A DNA stretch of 64,000 nt, taken from assembly GCA_037039925.1 (NCBI GenBank), contig JAXRKP010001701.1, forward strand, positions 5,001 through 69,000. Reading direction: 5' to 3'. Both the position numbers and the translations under genes were made by a program. The notes beneath the pieces were generated by a model. It was given only the letters and a program-made list of their open reading frames with translations. It searched no databases and was not told where the DNA came from. Source of the DNA: Doris montereyensis. Its lineage: Eukaryota > Mollusca > Gastropoda > Nudibranchia > Dorididae. Each line of letters starts with the position of its first letter. The stretch's first letter is position 1. This document shows, in pieces, positions 62,778 through 64,000 of the stretch.

Positions 62778-62809
62778 GCTTGTAAACAGATTAAAATTAT
62801 TTCTTGCTC

Positions 62810-64000
62810 AGCGTTTTTAGAGAAATTGGATTTTTCACAAGAAAATTGAGTTCCACAAGGTAGTATTCTTTCTCCGGTATTATTTAACATAAGAATCAAT
62901 AATATCATAAAGATATTGCCAACCAATGTACAAGCATCTCTTTTTATAGATGATTGTGCTATCTATATTGAAGGGAAACATTCGCCATACCTTGAAAGAT
63001 CAATGCAACTATGTATCAACAAAGTTCAAACTGACAACGGTATTAAATTCTCCACATCAAAAACTGTATGTGTCCATTTTCATAACCAAAGAAATGTACA
63101 TGCTGAACCCAGTCTTTATTTAAACAGAACGCCTCTCAAAGTATCTAAGGAAGCCAAATTTTTAGGTTATCATTCTCACCTCATGTTCAGAGCCTTAAGA
63201 AAACATGTCAAAAGGCTCTGAATATTCTGCGAGTTGTGGGACACACGAATTGGGGTGCTGACAGAGTGGCCGTATTGAAACTATATAAAGCATTGGTCCG
63301 GTCCAAGCTGGACTATGGCTCTGTTGCTTACGAATCCGTCCCTAAACATGTATTCAAAATGCTAGACCCCATTCACCATCAGGGTCTTCGTATTGCCTTA
63401 GGCCTAGGCGCCTTCCAAACTTCACCCTTAAAGAGTCTATATGTAGAATCCGGTGAACCATCTTTACATCACCGACACCTAAAGCTGTCAAAGAACTACT
63501 ATTTGAAATTAAAGTCACCACCCCAAAACCCTGCCTACAAAAACGTATTTGAAAAATTGAAGCTTCCCGACTGATATTTGAGATATCCAAAACTACCCCA
63601 CCTTTCGATGTTCAAATTCTCCCCCATATATTACAGGGAAATATAAATTACCAGGATATAAATACATTGTAATAGTAACTTTCGAATTCCCCACCATTTC
63701 ACCCATATAAATTTAGATTTTTCATTGTCCAAATTTTTAAAGAACAAAACAAGCCTGCTCGTTTTCAACAGGAATTTTTCCAGATGAGAGATAATTTCCG
63801 TGACAGTGTTCATATTTACACAGATGGCTCGAAAGACAGTGAAAAGGTAAGTGCTGTCATTTATTACCCGGATCATCCGGAATCCTCGAAGAATATGCGT
63901 CTGAAAGATAATACTTCTATTTTCAATGCAGAATAGAACACCATTCTTTTAGCTTTGAATGACTTTAAAAAGCTATCGAGGAATTACAACAATTTTATTA
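62810..64000 (+). mobile_element. 5'-truncated LINE with RT and RNase H, runs off the right edge
   Basis: From the left: VPQGSILSPVLFNI (about 62848-62890), ASLFIDDCAIYIEG (62933-62974) where FIDD replaces YADD, KTVCVHFHNQRNVHAEPSLY, a break in the KFLGY box, then a long frame with LKLYKALVRSKLDYGSVAYE (63259-63318), LDPIHHQGLRIALGLGAFQT and SPLKSLYVESGEPSLHHRHL. Near 63813 HIYTDGSKDSEKVSA marks RNase H, which continues to the edge. This arrangement is typical of jockey/I-type elements. Two or more frameshifts are present. The upstream finger domain and endonuclease are absent. Confidence 0.87.

Overview
This is a repeat-dominated animal (metazoan) genome window with no sign of bacterial gene organisation. 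It holds long (TA)n, (GA)n and (CT)n microsatellites, two kilobase-scale satellite arrays, tRNA-derived SINEs, several clades of decayed non-LTR retrotransposons, one nearly complete Ty3/gypsy LTR element and several inverted-repeat DNA elements. The mix of RTE-like, CR1/L2-like and RNase H-bearing LINEs, a SINE with a GTTAAAGA-type body and abundant TCTAGATC repeats suggests a lophotrochozoan, probably a gastropod mollusc. That taxonomic guess is inference.

The only host gene I can support runs left to right through the right half. Five exons (29204-29376, 39558-41303, 46604-46689, 59987-60131, 61053-61137) have splice-site dinucleotides and matching intron phases (0, 1, 0, 1). Their products resemble the N-terminal DEK-C-like domain, the acidic serine-rich middle and the C-terminal conserved block (ending in GMK) of HIRIP3, a HIRA-interacting histone chaperone. 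The large acidic exon has three reading-frame breaks, so the locus is either a pseudogene or carries sequence errors. The 5' start and the last exon(s) were not identified with confidence.

Left part (1-29 kb): CR1/L2-like LINE (1040-3420), RTE-like LINE (3640-6090), antisense CR1/L2 fragment (7182-8250), a 2.2-kb A/T-rich satellite with 48-53 bp units (8780-10990), a 1.4-kb satellite with 35-bp units that each form a hairpin (11580-12955), SINEs and microsatellites (13-17 kb), an RNase H-bearing LINE (17500-20585), a TTAA-flanked inverted-repeat element (21429-22514), TCTAGATC-rich DNA (24-26 kb), and a fold-back-like structure with 125-bp inverted arms around alternating polypurine and polypyrimidine blocks (26059-27281).

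Right part (29-64 kb): the introns of the HIRIP3-like gene hold almost everything else. These are a defective Ty3/gypsy element with 182-bp LTRs and a GGACT target duplication (34418-38272), a sense RTE element (41545-43580), and an antisense nest (47645-53880) in which one RTE element is split by a second RTE element carrying a hAT-like MITE, all with recognisable target-site duplications. Further elements are a third antisense LINE type (55860-58740), small TA-flanked MITEs, a two-copy tandem repeat (61740-62330) and an RNase H-bearing LINE running off the right edge.

I found no convincing new multi-gene system. The most unusual items are the fold-back element, the hairpin satellite, the 43-bp LINE-tail insertion with a 14-bp target duplication, and a repeated YY1-like plus RFX-like composite motif inside dispersed repeats.
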